64,000 nucleotides of DNA from Phytophthora sp. 'mugwort' (GCA_033558025.1 JAUCEF010000010.1:1451001-1515000), one strand, 5' to 3'; positions 1 to 12,306 are shown, numbered from the stretch's first letter. A program made the numbers and translations. The notes: generated by a model not told the origin, from the letters alone.

Positions 1-1378
1 AATTGCTGCAATCACTTGCGTACCTTCGACTGGTCCAAGCAAAGCCTCGTTAAGTGCTGACAGTCTCGATAGTGCCGCTGAATGCACAGGGCGCTGTCCC
101 ACCTTTGATCGCGCTGAAGACGAGGAGATCCGCGTCGCTTGTGAGCTCGTTCAGCTCGGGGTTATTTGGTCTTGCAGTCGGTGCTGATGCCAAGGGTTTC
201 AGCGCTGGCGCTGGCAGTCGTGCACGTGCTCGTGGCGCACAATTCGTTCGTCGTGGCTCCGTCGTCAGTTTTTTTGTGGGGATCGGAAGTCGTGGTGCTC
301 TGTGGCGTGGAAGGGCGTGGCCTCTGCCGTGCTGGCCGCGTACCTGCAGACGCGGATGCTGCAAATATGCGTCCAGCTTGACGCTACCAAAACAAACATG
401 GCGAAAAGTCACTTACTCGTCTACCGTAGGTGCATATGAGACTAGCGAGACGTAGCCGGAGAGCGCGTGCCGTGTGTTTTGACTTCGATATCCGGCGCTC
501 GACGTAGTCCCATGTGACTCATATGCCCTCCGGCTCAAACTGGAGGGCAATCTGCACGAGCAGTTTGTCCTTGGAAACTGGTTCGTATGATTGATGTATT
601 ATTCTTCTACTTAGTATGGCCGCAGAATCCCAGTGCATACGTCTTATACTTTGTATTCAAAGGGGCCACTGATGACCACCAGTGGAACGAACGACCGGTC
701 CGCAAAATAAAACTGCGGTCCGATCGCTGGGTTTTATGTCTTGTAGGATAAATGAAGAATGGTGGAGATCAGGTTTTTTGGCAGTGAATCCGGGTGGTGA
801 GGACGATGGTAGCGTTAAATCGTATGGCCAGCGGAGAATTTATCCGACGGCTTCCAAACAATTCGCCTAGCCCTTCTACCACGTGCATTCTGAGTGACAG
901 GCTATGCGCAAACAGCTGTAAAGCTCAAAGGTAGCATTTTTCGCCCTTTTAGAAGGCCATTTCCCACCCTGTTTTGTGAAGGGCCTCTAAGGGCGATAAA
1001 TTCGCCCTGGTATCGCGAAAGGGTTAATACTATATTTAATGTCAGTTGTCCTAGTGGATTTCTGTTCTCACACGCTTTCGGCATTGGGTAGCCGACTCGG
1101 GCGGTGCAGCTTCACTTCCCAGTAAGGTCGGTGTATCTTCTGTTCCTGTATCTGCAGGCTCTGACGTCGTTTCTTTGGCTTCAGCTGTAGTGCTGGCGTC
1201 TCTTTCTTCTTTTGCGTTGCGGCTCTACGCCGCGCCTGCTTAGCTTCATCAGCCTTTTTCTCTTCTCCATCGTTGGGTGCGTCGTAGAGCGGGTCTGATA
1301 CGTACTTCTTGGTGACATATGGGCGCACCTTGTTGTGCAATTGCTGCTTTGTCTCGAAGTTGGACAGGGGCGGTTTTA
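1..1378. other. Intergenic or decayed sequence, no supported gene
   Basis: Overlapping GC-rich open frames lie on both strands at 50-455, but neither resembles a family I recognise and they are mutual shadows. Around 939-995 there is an imperfect foldback (TCGCCCTTTTAGAAGGCC against GGCCTCTAAGGGCGA), which could be a remnant of a small non-autonomous element. Nothing else is supported. Confidence 0.4.
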
Positions 1379-1417
1379 GATAGTCCAGGTGGCTCTTGGA
1401 GAGCCACCTGGACTATC
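1379..1417. repeat. Perfect 18-bp hairpin with 3-nt loop
   Basis: The left arm (1379-1396) and right arm (1400-1417) are exact reverse complements separated by TGG. It lies at the 3' end of a decayed reverse-strand transposon ORF. The precision of the palindrome contrasts with the decay around it. Confidence 0.85.
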
Positions 1418-2977
1418 GCTTCATCGTACGAATGCCATCGTCGGAGCGACGTAGATCTTGCTGAACCACAGCGCTATCTGGACCAACACGACACGATACG
1501 CCACCTGGTTTAGACGGAGCCGTTCCAGAGATTTGATAACTATGCATGTTCTTCAGATCCGCGTACACTTCATGCACGACGGCCCGGAACATCTGCATCA
1601 CAAAGCTCCCTTTGGCACTCCACCTCCTTCAGCAGTTGCTCCATCGGCATCATGTCCTCCGGTGCTAATTACTTCCTGATGTGACCGAATCCACGGTCAA
1701 CAGCGTTTTTTGTGTGACCTTTTACAAGGAATTTGAGGTCAATGGCCCCAAGCGCACCGATGTGCACCAGGCCCAGAAGCATCTTCAAGACGAAGTTTTT
1801 ATTCTTCTGCCTTTGTAATGGTCAGCGTGGATCGTGAACTTGCGGTGGCCGTCGGCGATGACGATCTTGTTGATGAAAAATGGTAGAGCAGGCGGTTGGC
1901 TACTTTCCCTCCCATGCCAGCCAAAAAACACCTCGCACACGTAATTGCACTGGATCCCTTGTTTGCATGTAGATTCCGAACAGATACACGTTCACGAGCG
2001 ACACGAAATACCACTGCGAAGGCGTCGACGACACATTCGGAGGCGTGAGTTTTGACTGTAGTCAATCACAATAACGGCGTAGCCGTCCGAGGCAGCTTCA
2101 AGTTTGTGTATGTACCCCATTTTGAAAGGGAAAGTGTTCCAAACAAAACGAAGAGATCTTAGTGACCACCTACAAGTCTTCTCAAATCAAAACGAACTTT
2201 GTGTCCACTTTTCGTACCTCATAGTTTTGGCTGCAATGATGTGCATACCAAGCGCTACCGCGACTTCTACGTGGACGCCGGACTTCATACGCGCGTACAA
2301 ACGGAACGCAAGTTGCACACGTTGCTCTGTGGGGAGCGGATGCGAGGCGTTGGGCAGCACTTCTGCAACAGCTTCCGACACGTAGACGGTTGGGGCTCAC
2401 GGACGTTTATCTCGTTTTCAACAACTTAGTTATGCATCTCACCATAAAGTTGATCTCACGCGAAAAAACAGGAAGCAGTGTGTAATCCGCTTCCGAGTAA
2501 CGCTTCTTCACGACGCCACAAATCGTCTGTCCAGTTCGCACACGCACAGGAACTACATCACCTCCCGATGCGGCAAACGATCTAAACCATTTGTGCCAAC
2601 CAGTGGCCCTCAATCTTGTTGGCGTTCACTTTCATCTTTCCTCCATGGGGGTAGACGGGGAAGGCACCGGCCTGAATCTGCTGACGGTAGAGCGTGATCG
2701 TTGCCGTAGCAAGTTCGTAGATTTGACACCGAGTATCACGACAAACACGACCAACCAGAGGCAGGTGGTAAGCAAAAGTCTGCCTCGGACCAGTCCCGCG
2801 ACGACGCACCGCCGTGTCCCTCCTCATTAGCAGCGCCAGTGTCGTAAGAATACGGCGCGGGCCGGCCCGTACCCGATCATTCGGTAGGTTTAGGACCGTA
2901 CCGTGGGGCGGCCCCGGGTCAAGAGGCGATCGACTGAACGATGACTGTCTAAACTGGCCAAATGGAGATCTTGCCAA
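1400..2977 (-). pseudogene. Decayed transposable-element ORF, DUF7869-like
   Basis: Pieces of one protein are spread over several reverse-strand frames with stops. In order they are: a stretch near 2650-2790 containing GRVCRDT and YELATATITLYRQQI; a stretch near 2540-2610 with GDVVPVRVRT; a stretch near 2190-2380; one near 1850-2100 with VIDYSQN and ANRLLYHF; and near 1690-1740 a GHTKNAVDRGFGHIRK motif. That last motif is, from memory, a hallmark of the repeated DUF7869-type ORFs abundant in Phytophthora, thought to belong to transposons. At least four frame changes and many stops mean it cannot be translated as one protein. The family assignment is from recall of the motif and not from a search. 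Confidence 0.5.
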
Positions 2978-3559
2978 AGGGCGCTATGTGTGAGGAGCGA
3001 CTATGACCAGAGAAGATGACAGGATGGAGGTCGAGTCGACGGCGAGGAGTGTCGTTGGCTCGAAAGCGAGTCAAGGACGAAGTGGGGTGATCCGTGAAAC
3101 CCGACGTGTGGGTGAAGCTTGGCGTGAGTTGCGGAAGGACAAGCCGGATCACAATGAAAAGGTAAGGTACGGCTGTGAGGGGTAGGGGGTGCCGCTGTTC
3201 GAGGAGCGCAGTCGTGAAATTAGCTGGTCCTACTTAACCAAGAGTATTTACATTTTACTTCTATCGACCGTGTATTGGCTTAGTGTGTGTGCCTCACTCT
3301 AGTACCCTTCTGTTCAATACGACGCTTGCCCGGCCCCATTCAGGACGGCTCGCGACACATGGTGGAGAAGAAGGGTACTTGGACTTCGCCATGAACGGGT
3401 TTGAGTACGGAGTGAAAGTCTACGTCGGAGTTCAAGCTTCTTCAAGGGCACCAAAACTGGCTAGCAAGGCGTGCACAGTGAATAGTGAAGCTCCTCGGTT
3501 AAGGCGAGGCAAGGGATAGGTACGGGCGCGCGAGGAAGCGCAAGGTTGTATCGGAGTTC

Positions 3560-3650
3560 GGGCTAGCAGGAGGCGGTATGCACCTGGAGTTTGGAGTTAG
3601 TGCGGGGCTAGCAGGCCAAGGCGGCACGCACCCGGAGTTTGGAGTATTGA
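3560..3650. repeat. Imperfect 45-bp tandem duplication
   Basis: Two units beginning GGGCTAGCAGG (3560 and 3605) both run to GGAGTTTGGAGT with a few substitutions. They are followed directly by a run of 13 G at 3656-3668. The surrounding DNA is purine-rich on the plus strand and belongs to no supported gene. Confidence 0.6.
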
Positions 3651-3699
3651 AGGTTGGGGGGGGGGGGGCGAGTACGGCAGCACGCAGTAGGGTTTATTG

Positions 3700-6600
3700 G
3701 TAAACTCGAGGGCGAGTTAATTGGCAATGATGGCGAGTTCGAGCGACGAGAGCAGCGACGAGGGACGCCGCTTTAATGCTCTCATGGGAGTGCGAGAAGG
3801 CCGGACGGTGGAAGCGCCGACGAACTGAGTTCTTCGCACGTGGACGGAGGGACGGAGGGGAGGGACGTGGCCGCTGCGTCAGTCGGCTGAGGCGCTCTTC
3901 AGGTGGCAGCGATCTCGGAGAATGAGGTGACCAGTGATATCAAAACGGCCGAAGATGCGACCTCGAGGTGAAGACCGAGCCAGGTGTCAAAGCCGAAAAG
4001 AGGTTCGGACGACCGCCCGAGTTTGCATCACTTGCTCATTGTAGAGCGAAGGCTACGTTTTCGAGATTCTATGAAGTGGAGGACGAGACCGACGCATCTC
4101 GATATGAACCCTGACGGCGCCGATGCTGCCGAGACGGAGGCAGATGAGCGGAAATGGAGCCCGAGCGTGTTCATCGCTCAGTAAACTGGCCCAGAAGCCA
4201 GGAACATGAACCGTCCTCAATTCGATTGGTTGTCGACGAACTGTCAACCTAAGATAATGAGGAGCCGAAACGGTGGTGGACCGTTTCCGAAATTCCAACA
4301 GTCGCTCTGCACGGAAGTCGGACAATAAGGCACTCATGGCTGCTTATCCGGCGGGGGTGGGGCAAGCTCGGCTAGCGTATACCGAGGTTCTCCCGAAAGG
4401 AGCTAAGAAGACGAGTTAGAGTACCAAAACGGAAGACACGGAGCTGCCGGAACTTGAACTGTCCAAACTGGAAGCTAAAAAAACATAATATTGTCGCTAT
4501 GTTCTACTGCGACGATCGATAAAGCGCGCGGCCTGTGGGGCTTGTTTGAGGCGCACTCGAGAGGACTTCCAGTCAAATCAGGACTGTTGATCGTCAGGCA
4601 GAAGCTGAAGGGTAAAGAAGCCGGGCGCTGGTGCGGTACTTCCCGTATCCGGACGTTTGAGACGCTCAAAGTCATGCCCATAACCAGTTCGTGAGTCAAA
4701 GGACGGATCCGATCTAGTAACGGTTGCAAACCATGAAGCGTGTCCGTGAGAAATCCGTGGAGGAATGTGGAGATCATGTGGCCGACCTGTTCGAGTCTCT
4801 GGAATACCTGAACTCGCAGATGAGATATCAGCTGTTCCGTCGCGGGATAAGGAACAAGCGGATGTTCGCGACGCTCGACTCCAGTTCGGCGAAACGACAT
4901 TCCAGAAGCCTGCGAATGACTAATGTTTAAGGAACAGCATCGACCGATTGAGGAAGACGACGAGTTCTCCGACGCGACGCCTGCGAAGGGAAAGGAGGCC
5001 CCGTTGGCCACTTCGATGGAAGCGGTGACGCATAAGTTTCATGAGTGCCGCGGCATTTGCATGGAGACCGACAGCCGTACTCAGGAAAGGAGTTCAGGTC
5101 TGTAGTAGATGCTATTTCGAAGACCATGGGCGTGCGCTTTTGAAACGAGCGACCATGGAGTGTTAGGGTTGTGGCAAATGGGTCGCCTACGGACGCAGTG
5201 CGACGAGTCGAGTAGGGCGGTACCAGTTGTCGGGCGTACGGAGGATGTTTCTTCTATCGGGAGCAGGTCTCGTGGTGGCAAACTACTCTGCGCCGGTTGC
5301 GCTGAAATCGTTAGTGCCTGCTGCGAGGGGAGCTGCAAGGAGACAATTGCGGGGGCTAGGGAAAAGAAATGATGGGGCCACTCCTTCCTCTAAGCGGATA
5401 GATAGCCGGACGGGTGACTGTCCAGCAATGAGTGGGTGAAAGAGACGTTTGGCGTCGACGAGAAGAAGGACGTCGCGCTGAAAACGAAGGAGAAGATTGA
5501 AGAGAAGGAGCGACCGTTGACGACGGGTGGAATGACGTGTTGCCGTCCAAGTTGAATGAGTTCGAAAGGATGGAGAACCCGATCGAGAAATTTGGATACG
5601 AGACGGAGGAAGAAAGCGGTGACTATTCGTTGAGGAAGCTAACACCAGTGTTGGTTTTTGAGCGAAGATTTCCTCAAGAAGCCGAGCAACTCCATTAAGA
5701 AGTGGCGTGATGGTTGGTTGGAGTGGTGACGATGGATTCGAACAAGCGGATAGTGTCTTTACGGAGTCTTCATAGGGGTGGGGCTAATGGTCGGCGACGG
5801 CTTCTCTTGTGTTGGACGGGAAGTCGAGACGCTATCTGCGAGAGAAACCAAGGCGGCGATTCCCGCCTCTGACCAAGAGGAGCGAATGGACTATGGGGTG
5901 GTCGAGGACTCGACCCGCAAACGTCTCTTCACTGACGAGGCACTTGACGAGATGGAGGTTTGCTCGCCTGGCCTAGAGAGCACGGTGCTAGCTGGAACGA
6001 ATGTCGCTGTTGGCCGGAGGAATACGACAAAGAACTAGAAGAGCGGCTCTACCTCTCGACCAAGTGAAGTTGAGACGACGGATGGAGGCGAACGCTGAGA
6101 GGCAAAGGAGCCGTCCGTGGAAGACATGGCTCGCTATTTTGACTTGCCAGTCGAAATGCACATGCGAACTAAGGACGCGTCGACTGGAGGAATAGCGTCG
6201 CCCGAATATTGGCGAGAATGGTTCAAGGACATGCTGAACACTTCAGCGGAGGCAAAGCGAGCCAACCGTGATTTCAACAAGTCCTCGTCGACGCCCGTCG
6301 CAAGTGTGAATAGGCTGGTCGGCGTAGTCTTACCCGACGATGGATCAAGTACGCTACAAGCAGTAGCGGCCGGTTACGTACAACTACCTTGAGTTCAAGG
6401 CCGGAGAGAATAGACCGGGCCTTGACGAGACAGTCGCGGTGAGCGTTTGATTTTCGTGTACGTACGGGGTAAAACCGGATAGGGGAAAGGAACATTCGGC
6501 CCGACCTCGCAACCGCGGAGGACCTAACAACGTCGCAGGGTCGGTTGAGGGCCATTGCACTGTCAGCCATATACGGGGTGTTCAAGGAAGCCAATGCAAT
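3700..6600 (+). pseudogene. GA-rich decayed retroelement gag-like region
   Basis: The plus strand has purine-rich, charged open fragments separated by stops and frame changes over nearly 3 kb. The best-preserved piece (6117-6392) reads SPEYWREWFKDMLNTS and continues through an Ala/Lys/Arg-rich helix, which resembles N-terminal gag-type ORFs I associate with oomycete LTR elements. No zinc knuckle or polymerase motif is visible, and reverse-strand frames such as 4475-5011 look like antisense shadows. The region ends shortly before a recognisable LTR at 6762. The identification is tentative. Confidence 0.25.
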
Positions 6601-6761
6601 AATAGAGATGGAGCCTAGAGCGAAGAATTTGAGTGACCGTGAACTACTTAAGGAATCGCCACTGCGCGACAGGAGACCGGCTATGGACTTGTCGCGACTT
6701 CGCGTTTTTGTCGAGCGATAAGCCTAGTTGGACGACACTCTCGAACTCGGGCCACGGATTA

Positions 6762-7176
6762 TGTAACGGGGTTACACGAAGGTGGCACGAAGCGTAGCCA
6801 TGCTACGTGCCACTTTGCCGCAAGTGGTACTTGGTACCACTTGGAGTAACAGGATTTCAGTACGTGGCCATAGGTTACTCGATGTGCATTTGACTAGGTT
6901 TAACTATGGTAGATAGTTAGAGTCATACATTTACACCACAGGCGGCTTTGCAGCAGATAAGCAAACAAATAACAGTTCGGTTTTAGCATCAGAGAGAGTA
7001 TTGCCATGTGTTTTAGGAATACTGACTCTTGAGTCTCTAGTGGTATAACTAGAATGATCTAAGCCTCTGCGGACATCTTAGGGGTTAGGATAACCACAGC
7101 TAACTCGGGGTTATCCTAACCCCTAAGGTGTCATATGTCTTCCCCCTGACGCACTATGCGACGCAGCCCCGCTCCA
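6762..7176 (+). repeat. Probable 5' LTR of Gypsy element 1
   Basis: The segment begins TGTAACGGGGTTACACGA and ends CA two bases before a TGGTA primer-binding-like site, fitting TG...CA LTR ends. It contains four foldbacks: GTAAC/GTTAC (6763-6775), GTGGCACG/CGTGCCAC (6782-6813, with GTAGC/GCTAC nested inside), AAGTGGTAC/GTACCACTT (6822-6842) and perfect 19-bp arms (7077-7095 and 7109-7127). Boundaries rest on end motifs because no second LTR copy is in the window. Confidence 0.55.
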
Positions 7177-7235
7177 CCTGGTAGCACACTGTAGTCAATC
7201 CCGCACCTGAGTCTTAGGACTATTCCTCGGTGAGG

Positions 7236-8230
7236 ATGGAGCAGGCAGCGTTTTCTAACTTATGCCAGAACCAGCAAGACGCGCTGGAAAAGCTTATGTC
7301 TTTGCTCGGCCCTGAGAGCATAACGCATCGTGCTTCGCAAGGGCTGGACGCGGTGAACGCGCGTCTGGAGGCGTTCTCCAGCTACGAGAATGCTCTGTTG
7401 GAGCACCTCCAGCAGAGGATGTCGGCGTCTACCCCGACGTCGACGATATCGCAGGATGGGGACTCCCGGCCTATACCACTCATCATGAGCGTCATGACTT
7501 TCGAAGGAAAGGAGGTGGAGAACCTCATGTTGTGGATCCGTGAGATCGAAATGGCGTTGGGATCGGCCATGCTCCGTACTGATCAACAGCGCGTGGCGCT
7601 AGCGATCTCGAAGCTCGGTGGGCGAGCACGAGAATGGGCACTCACGTGCGGCGCGTCGGTGGACGCAGCCTTCCAGAGCTGGGAGGGCTGAAAATCCAGC
7701 TTTCACAAGTGTTTTATCCGCCTAATCAGGTGTACCGCATGAGGTCACGCTTCTGAGTACCCGCTAGGGTAATATGGACTTGGTAGACTTCGTCCAGGAG
7801 TTGCGAACTCTGATCGCCGGCATGGCGGCCTATCCTCTGCCAGCAGTAACTGCGACAGTCTTTATGGAGGCCCTCCGCACTGGCGCGGCCAGGACGAAGG
7901 CTTCCGCACTCACCCTTCCTCTTTTGAAGAGGCCGTGAGAGTGGCGTTAAACACCGAGTTCAACTTCAAGTCGTCTCGACTTGTCTGGGGCGTTTCTAAC
8001 GCTACCCGACGGACCGGTTTCCTATGGACCTCAGCTACGCTGAAGATGAGGAAGCTGAGCTTCATGCTGCCGAGCAACGTATGGGTGTTCGTCGGTGCTT
8101 CAACTGCCGAAGCACCACCCATTTGAGGGCAACCTGCCCGTCACGCAGGTCGCGTCAAGCTCCTACTAGCCTTCGCTCTGCATCGAGCCAAGTCATCGGC
8201 TCATCGCGGGGAAACGGCGACACTCAGTAG
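7236..8230 (+). pseudogene. Gag of Gypsy element 1
   Basis: The first ATG of the open stretch is at 7236; a GTG two codons upstream is in frame but less likely. The segment encodes a helical gag-like region up to a stop near 7690 and then continues in shifted frames. Near 8080-8140 it carries a CCHC-type knuckle reading CFNCRSTTHLRATC, which suits nucleic-acid binding by a nucleocapsid domain. The last His of the usual C-x2-C-x4-H-x4-C spacing is present. Stops and indels make it a pseudogene. Confidence 0.65.
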
Positions 8231-8402
8231 GCGCGGGGCGCTCTGCTGGGGAAAAACTGAGTTCTGTTGAGCCTCATGGAGGTGGAGGGCAACAGGGCCC
8301 AGCCCCGGAGAGAGCCGTACTCTCTAACACGGAACGTATTCAAGCCGGGCTTGCTCGTCGTCGAGGCGACTGTGAAGGTTTTGAGAAGCCATGGATCATC
8401 TT

Positions 8403-8700
8403 AATCTATTTCGGAGTGTCGGACAAATATGCTCGACACTCGACGATGGAAGGAAGTCAGCAATACGCTGAGGCGCTCAGGGAGCGCAGGAGTGGCATCA
8501 TCACTGTTCGCCTAGCGACGGGGACCCGTGTCACGGTGCCTAAGCTTCCTGTGAACCTGGGCGTGAAGTTTCTCGACTTCGATAGCGTGGAACGCTGTCT
8601 GGTCCTGGACCTGGATTCGAGGCACGACCTCATCATTGGCATGGCGTGGCTGGAACGCCATGAACCATGGATTGATTGGAGGCCGAAGACCTTGGGCGCA
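8403..8700 (+). pseudogene. Retropepsin-like segment of Gypsy element 1
   Basis: An open stretch encodes TVRLATGTRVTVPKLPV and then HDLIIGMAWLERHEPWIDW. This arrangement matches the C-terminal half of oomycete Gypsy aspartic proteases, where a D-LI-GM-WL-HEPWIDW block follows the flap. The N-terminal catalytic D(S/T)G triad is not preserved in frame. It lies between gag and RT as expected. Confidence 0.55.
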
Positions 8701-9477
8701 ATGCGCTTACTCCTGGTGGAGCTTTGGTGAGTGAGTCATGGCCCACCTCTGCTAGGAAGCAAAAGCGCTTTTGGCGCGGGCACCGGACCGAGTCGGTCAA
8801 CTGCTGGACATCAGAGTATCTGAACTTGTAGACACTGAAGGTGTCGAGGACAAAAGTCCCGAGCAGTACTCGTGGGCTATGACTGGAGCGTCAGGTAACC
8901 CGCTGGGTGACACAGGTGACACGTGTCACGACAACGACACTCTCGCGATGACGGTATGTCGTTACACGCCATGCGCGGCGTGGTCGGCAGTATGCCGGGG
9001 AATCAAGGACGCGGGCCTCAGGATGCAAGTGGAGCGGCAGGTAATCGGCTGGATGACCGACGTCATGGTGACATTGGTCACGACAGTGACACTCACCACG
9101 ACGACGAGTTGTCACTTTACGCCATGCGTGGTGTGACCGGTCGTGGGCCTGGCCATCAAGGCCGAAGACCCGCAGGTGGAGATGACGTGGCATGTAATCC
9201 ACGGGGTGGAGACTGCAGGCATCGCAGCTCTGCGACGGTTGTCAGTCAAGACATATCAGTCTCGGGTAAGCCGCACACGGGGCAAGCACCTGGAGACGCA
9301 GCTGATGTTACTGCTAGGACCTCTTGAGGCAAGCAGTCTCGAGCCTATGCCCACCGCGGACGCTCTATTGGAGCTGGACGAGATGTCCATGGCCGAGTTC
9401 GGCGACGCCTTGAAGTCCGGCGAGTTAGCCGAGTTGGTCATTCTACGACCAGAAGAGGAGTTAGACTCGTCGTCGCT

Positions 9478-10400
9478 TTGGATAATGCAGTCCTTGAGGA
9501 CACCAAGAAGGCGCTTAATGTGCGGGCAGGATCCTCGATCCTCAAGGATCCCTCGGATTCGTACTACCCTTTGGTGAAGGAGTATCAAGACGTGGTCTCG
9601 AAAGAATCTCTCACGGAGCTACCTCCGGATCGAGGTGTACGTCATGAGATTGACCTGGTTCCTGGAACCAAATACTTCGTGACAAGGCAGTGGCCTTTGC
9701 CACGGGAATAGTGTGACGTCATTTAAGCGTTCTTATGTGCTAAGCACGAGGCTGGTATGGTGCGCAAGAGCAAGTCTCCACACTCAACACCCACGTTCTG
9801 TGTCAGAAAGCCGATGGCAAGTGGCGAATCGCTCATGCTTTTAGTAAGCTCAACACGGCCACCATTCAGGCACAGACGCCTATTCCTAGGAAGGACGTTT
9901 CTCCAAAACAACATGGCGGGGTGTACGGTGTACAATGCCCTCGACTTGGTCGATGATAGTATCAATTGCTCATGCGAACAAGCGATATTTCGCTTACGGC
10001 GGTCAGCCCTCCGAGCGGTATGCTCTGGGAGTGGCTAGTAATGCCCCAAGGGCAGTCAAACGCGCCTGCGACGTTCAATCGCTTTGTGACGCAACTGTTG
10101 AGGCCCCGTAGGGCGTATGCTCAGATACACTTCGACGACATTTTCGCCACAGTCGTGCTGAGCACGGAAATATGTGGAGAACCACATTGAGCACCTGTGA
10201 GCAGTGCTCGAGTGCATGCGCACACATAGGTTGTATGCCAACATTGACAAGTGTGTCTTCGGCGCTGAAGAGATCCCCTTACTGGGATGCTTCATTGGGA
10301 AACGAGGCCTTCGAGCGGATCCTGCTAAGGTCAAAGCCATTGTAGACTGACCGGTTCCAAGGAACCAGAAAGACTTACGGAAGTGGCTTGACCTGGCCAA
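9478..10400 (+). pseudogene. Reverse transcriptase of Gypsy element 1
   Basis: Fragments in shifting frames encode a Ty3/Gypsy RT: VRHEIDLVPGTKYFVTRQWP, a FCVRKP block, NNMAGC followed by LDLVDD, MPQGQSNAPATFNRF, and a FDDIFA active-site block near 10130. The usual YxDD tyrosine is replaced by His-Phe (HFDD). Several indels and stops separate the blocks. Confidence 0.75.
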
Positions 10401-10539
10401 TTACTTGCACAAGTACAGCAAAAACTGTGCTGAGGTGGGAAGGCCACTGTCCGATCTCCTTAAGAATGATGTGGACTGTGTTGGGACACCGGGCATCACG
10501 CAGCTTTTGAAGCCATTAAGGAGAGTCTCCTTCAGGCGC

Positions 10540-10960
10540 CAATCCTGGCGTTGGCCGATCCCGATCGTCCTTTCAGCGTCGTGTGTGACGCGTCGGACTT
10601 TACCATCAGCAGTGCTTTGTTGCGAGCAGACGCTGAAGGGCGTGATCGCGTGACCGCGTTTGAATCTCTCCAGCTTAAGGCTGCTGAGAAGAACTTTCCA
10701 GTTCATGGCAAAGAGCTACTTGCGATGAAGTATGCGCTCGTCAAATTCAGGGTTCACTTGCTCGGCTCCAATCCGTTTGTGATCTACACTGATCCTGCGT
10801 CGCTACGCACTGCGACGCAGTCGCCTTATCTCTCTCAGAGAGTGGCCCGTTGGTTCTCCTTCTTTGCGGAGTACAACTTCGAGGTGAAGTACAAGCCTGG
10901 CAGGCAGAACGTCTTGGCCGATGCGTTATCACGCAGGCCAGACTATGAGACCGCTCACGT
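10540..10960 (+). pseudogene. RNase H of Gypsy element 1
   Basis: A well-preserved open stretch encodes VCDASDFTISSALL, the ELLAMKYALVKFR helix, YTDPASL and the connection ending LADALSRRPDYE. The conserved Asp and Glu positions of the Gypsy RNase H fold are visible. It is continuous with the integrase N-terminus up to about 11270. Confidence 0.75.
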
Positions 10961-10979
10961 CACGACGGTGATTTCGTCT

Positions 10980-12306
10980 GTGACAGACTTAATTCGCGCT
11001 GCGCACGCGCGTGACGAGTCCTGCGTAACTCTGCTACATGCGCTAGGAAGCGCGGAGTTTGCTAACTCAGACATTAAGCTGTCAGCGCGGTTGCGCGCGA
11101 GGCTACATCGATACACTTTCGATGATGGCCTATTGTACTACGGTACTGGTCTAGAAGACACACACGTATCGTGGTTCTTCACGAAGAGGATCTCAAGTAT
11201 CGTATCCTTTATGAGGCACATGATACCCCACTTGGCGGTCGTCTCGGTCGAGAAAAGACCTACAGCTCGATGAGTTCCCACTACTGGTGGCCGAAGCATT
11301 ACAAGTGGGTCAGTACGTATGTGCGCAGGTGTGAGACGTGTCAACGGGTTAAACCCTCGCAACATTCGGCTGCGCTGTTGGCCAGCTTGCCTGTACCTAC
11401 GGGGTGCTGGCAATCCATGCGTATGGACTTTGTATTCGGCTTGCCATGGGATGCGGCAGCCAACATGGGCATCGTGGTCGTTGTCGACAGGTTGAGCAAG
11501 ATGGCTCATTTAGCGGCGGTGCCGGACTCCGTTGATGGAGAAGGAACATCCACGCTGTTCATGGATCGCGTCTTTCGACAACATGGTCTGCCAGAGGCAA
11601 TTGTCTCGGATCGAGATCCCCGTTTCACGGGTAAGTTTTGGATATCGGTCTTTAAGGTGCTCGGCACTCGACTCGACATGTCCACAGCGACCATCCGCAG
11701 ACCGATGGTCTGACTGAACGCGTGAATCACGTAGTCGAAGACATGCTTCGGAGCGTCTGTGCAGACATACCCAAGCAATAGGGCTCGATGCTCCAACTCG
11801 TTGAGTTTGCATTAAACAATGCGGTGCATGCCTCAACTGGCTTCACCCGTTCCATGTGAACGGTCTCACTCACCCTCGCATCCCGTTGACGCTTACTCCG
11901 TGGTTCAGGGCTTGGTGGGGGAGGAATCGCCGAAGGGCTCGCTGATGTCAGCCCTGTTGCGGTTCGCAACCAAATTGACGCGTTCTTGTCAGCGTATTTG
12001 AATATCTTAAGACATGTACCCGACAGGATGGCTGAGAACCAAGACGTTCAGAAGGGACAGGCGGATGCCAGAGGAGAGGAAATGTGGAAGCGTTAAGATC
12101 GGTGACCAAGTTTTATTAAACGCGAAGAACCTACCAACACATGCTGTCTCTGTGGTCTTTAAGACCAAGTTGCTCCCGCGCTTCATCGGACCTTTCAAGG
12201 TCGTGGCCAAGAAGGGCCTTTCGTACACGCTCAACTTTCCGAAGAAGATGCGTACACATCCTGTGTTCTACGTAGGCTTCCTCAAGCCGTATCGAGACCA
12301 GGCGTA
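10980..12306 (+). pseudogene. Integrase of Gypsy element 1
   Basis: An H2C2-type N-terminal zinc region (YEAHDTPLGGRLG then CETCQRVKPS) precedes a catalytic core with MDFVFGLP, VSDRDPRFTG and, after a frame change, LTERVNHVVED. In the zinc region the second His of the expected GGHLG is Arg. A C-terminal segment (12014-12306) contains GDQVLLNAKNL, FIGPFKVV and HPVFYVGFLKPY, typical of Gypsy integrase tails. A stop interrupts the frame near 11780. Confidence 0.7.

Larger units (their letters stand above)
6762..12306 (+). mobile_element. Decayed Ty3/Gypsy LTR retrotransposon (element 1)
   Basis: In order on the plus strand the element has a 5' LTR (6762-7176), a primer-binding-like site starting TGGTA at 7179, gag with a zinc knuckle, a retropepsin-like segment, reverse transcriptase, RNase H, integrase and an integrase C-terminal segment ending FYVGFLKPYRDQA. 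PR-RT-RH-IN order is that of Ty3/Gypsy elements. The frame is broken repeatedly by stops and indels, so it is not autonomous. I could not find a matching 3' LTR downstream, so the 3' end is truncated or diverged. Confidence 0.8.

Noticed and set aside
4475..5011. 178-codon reverse-strand frame
   Set aside because: Lies opposite purine-rich gag-like sequence, with no recognisable domain and composition expected of an antisense frame.
7077..7127. Telomere-like repeats (CCCTAA near 7120)
   Set aside because: The CCCTAA-like strings are single occurrences within one hairpin, not tandem repeats.
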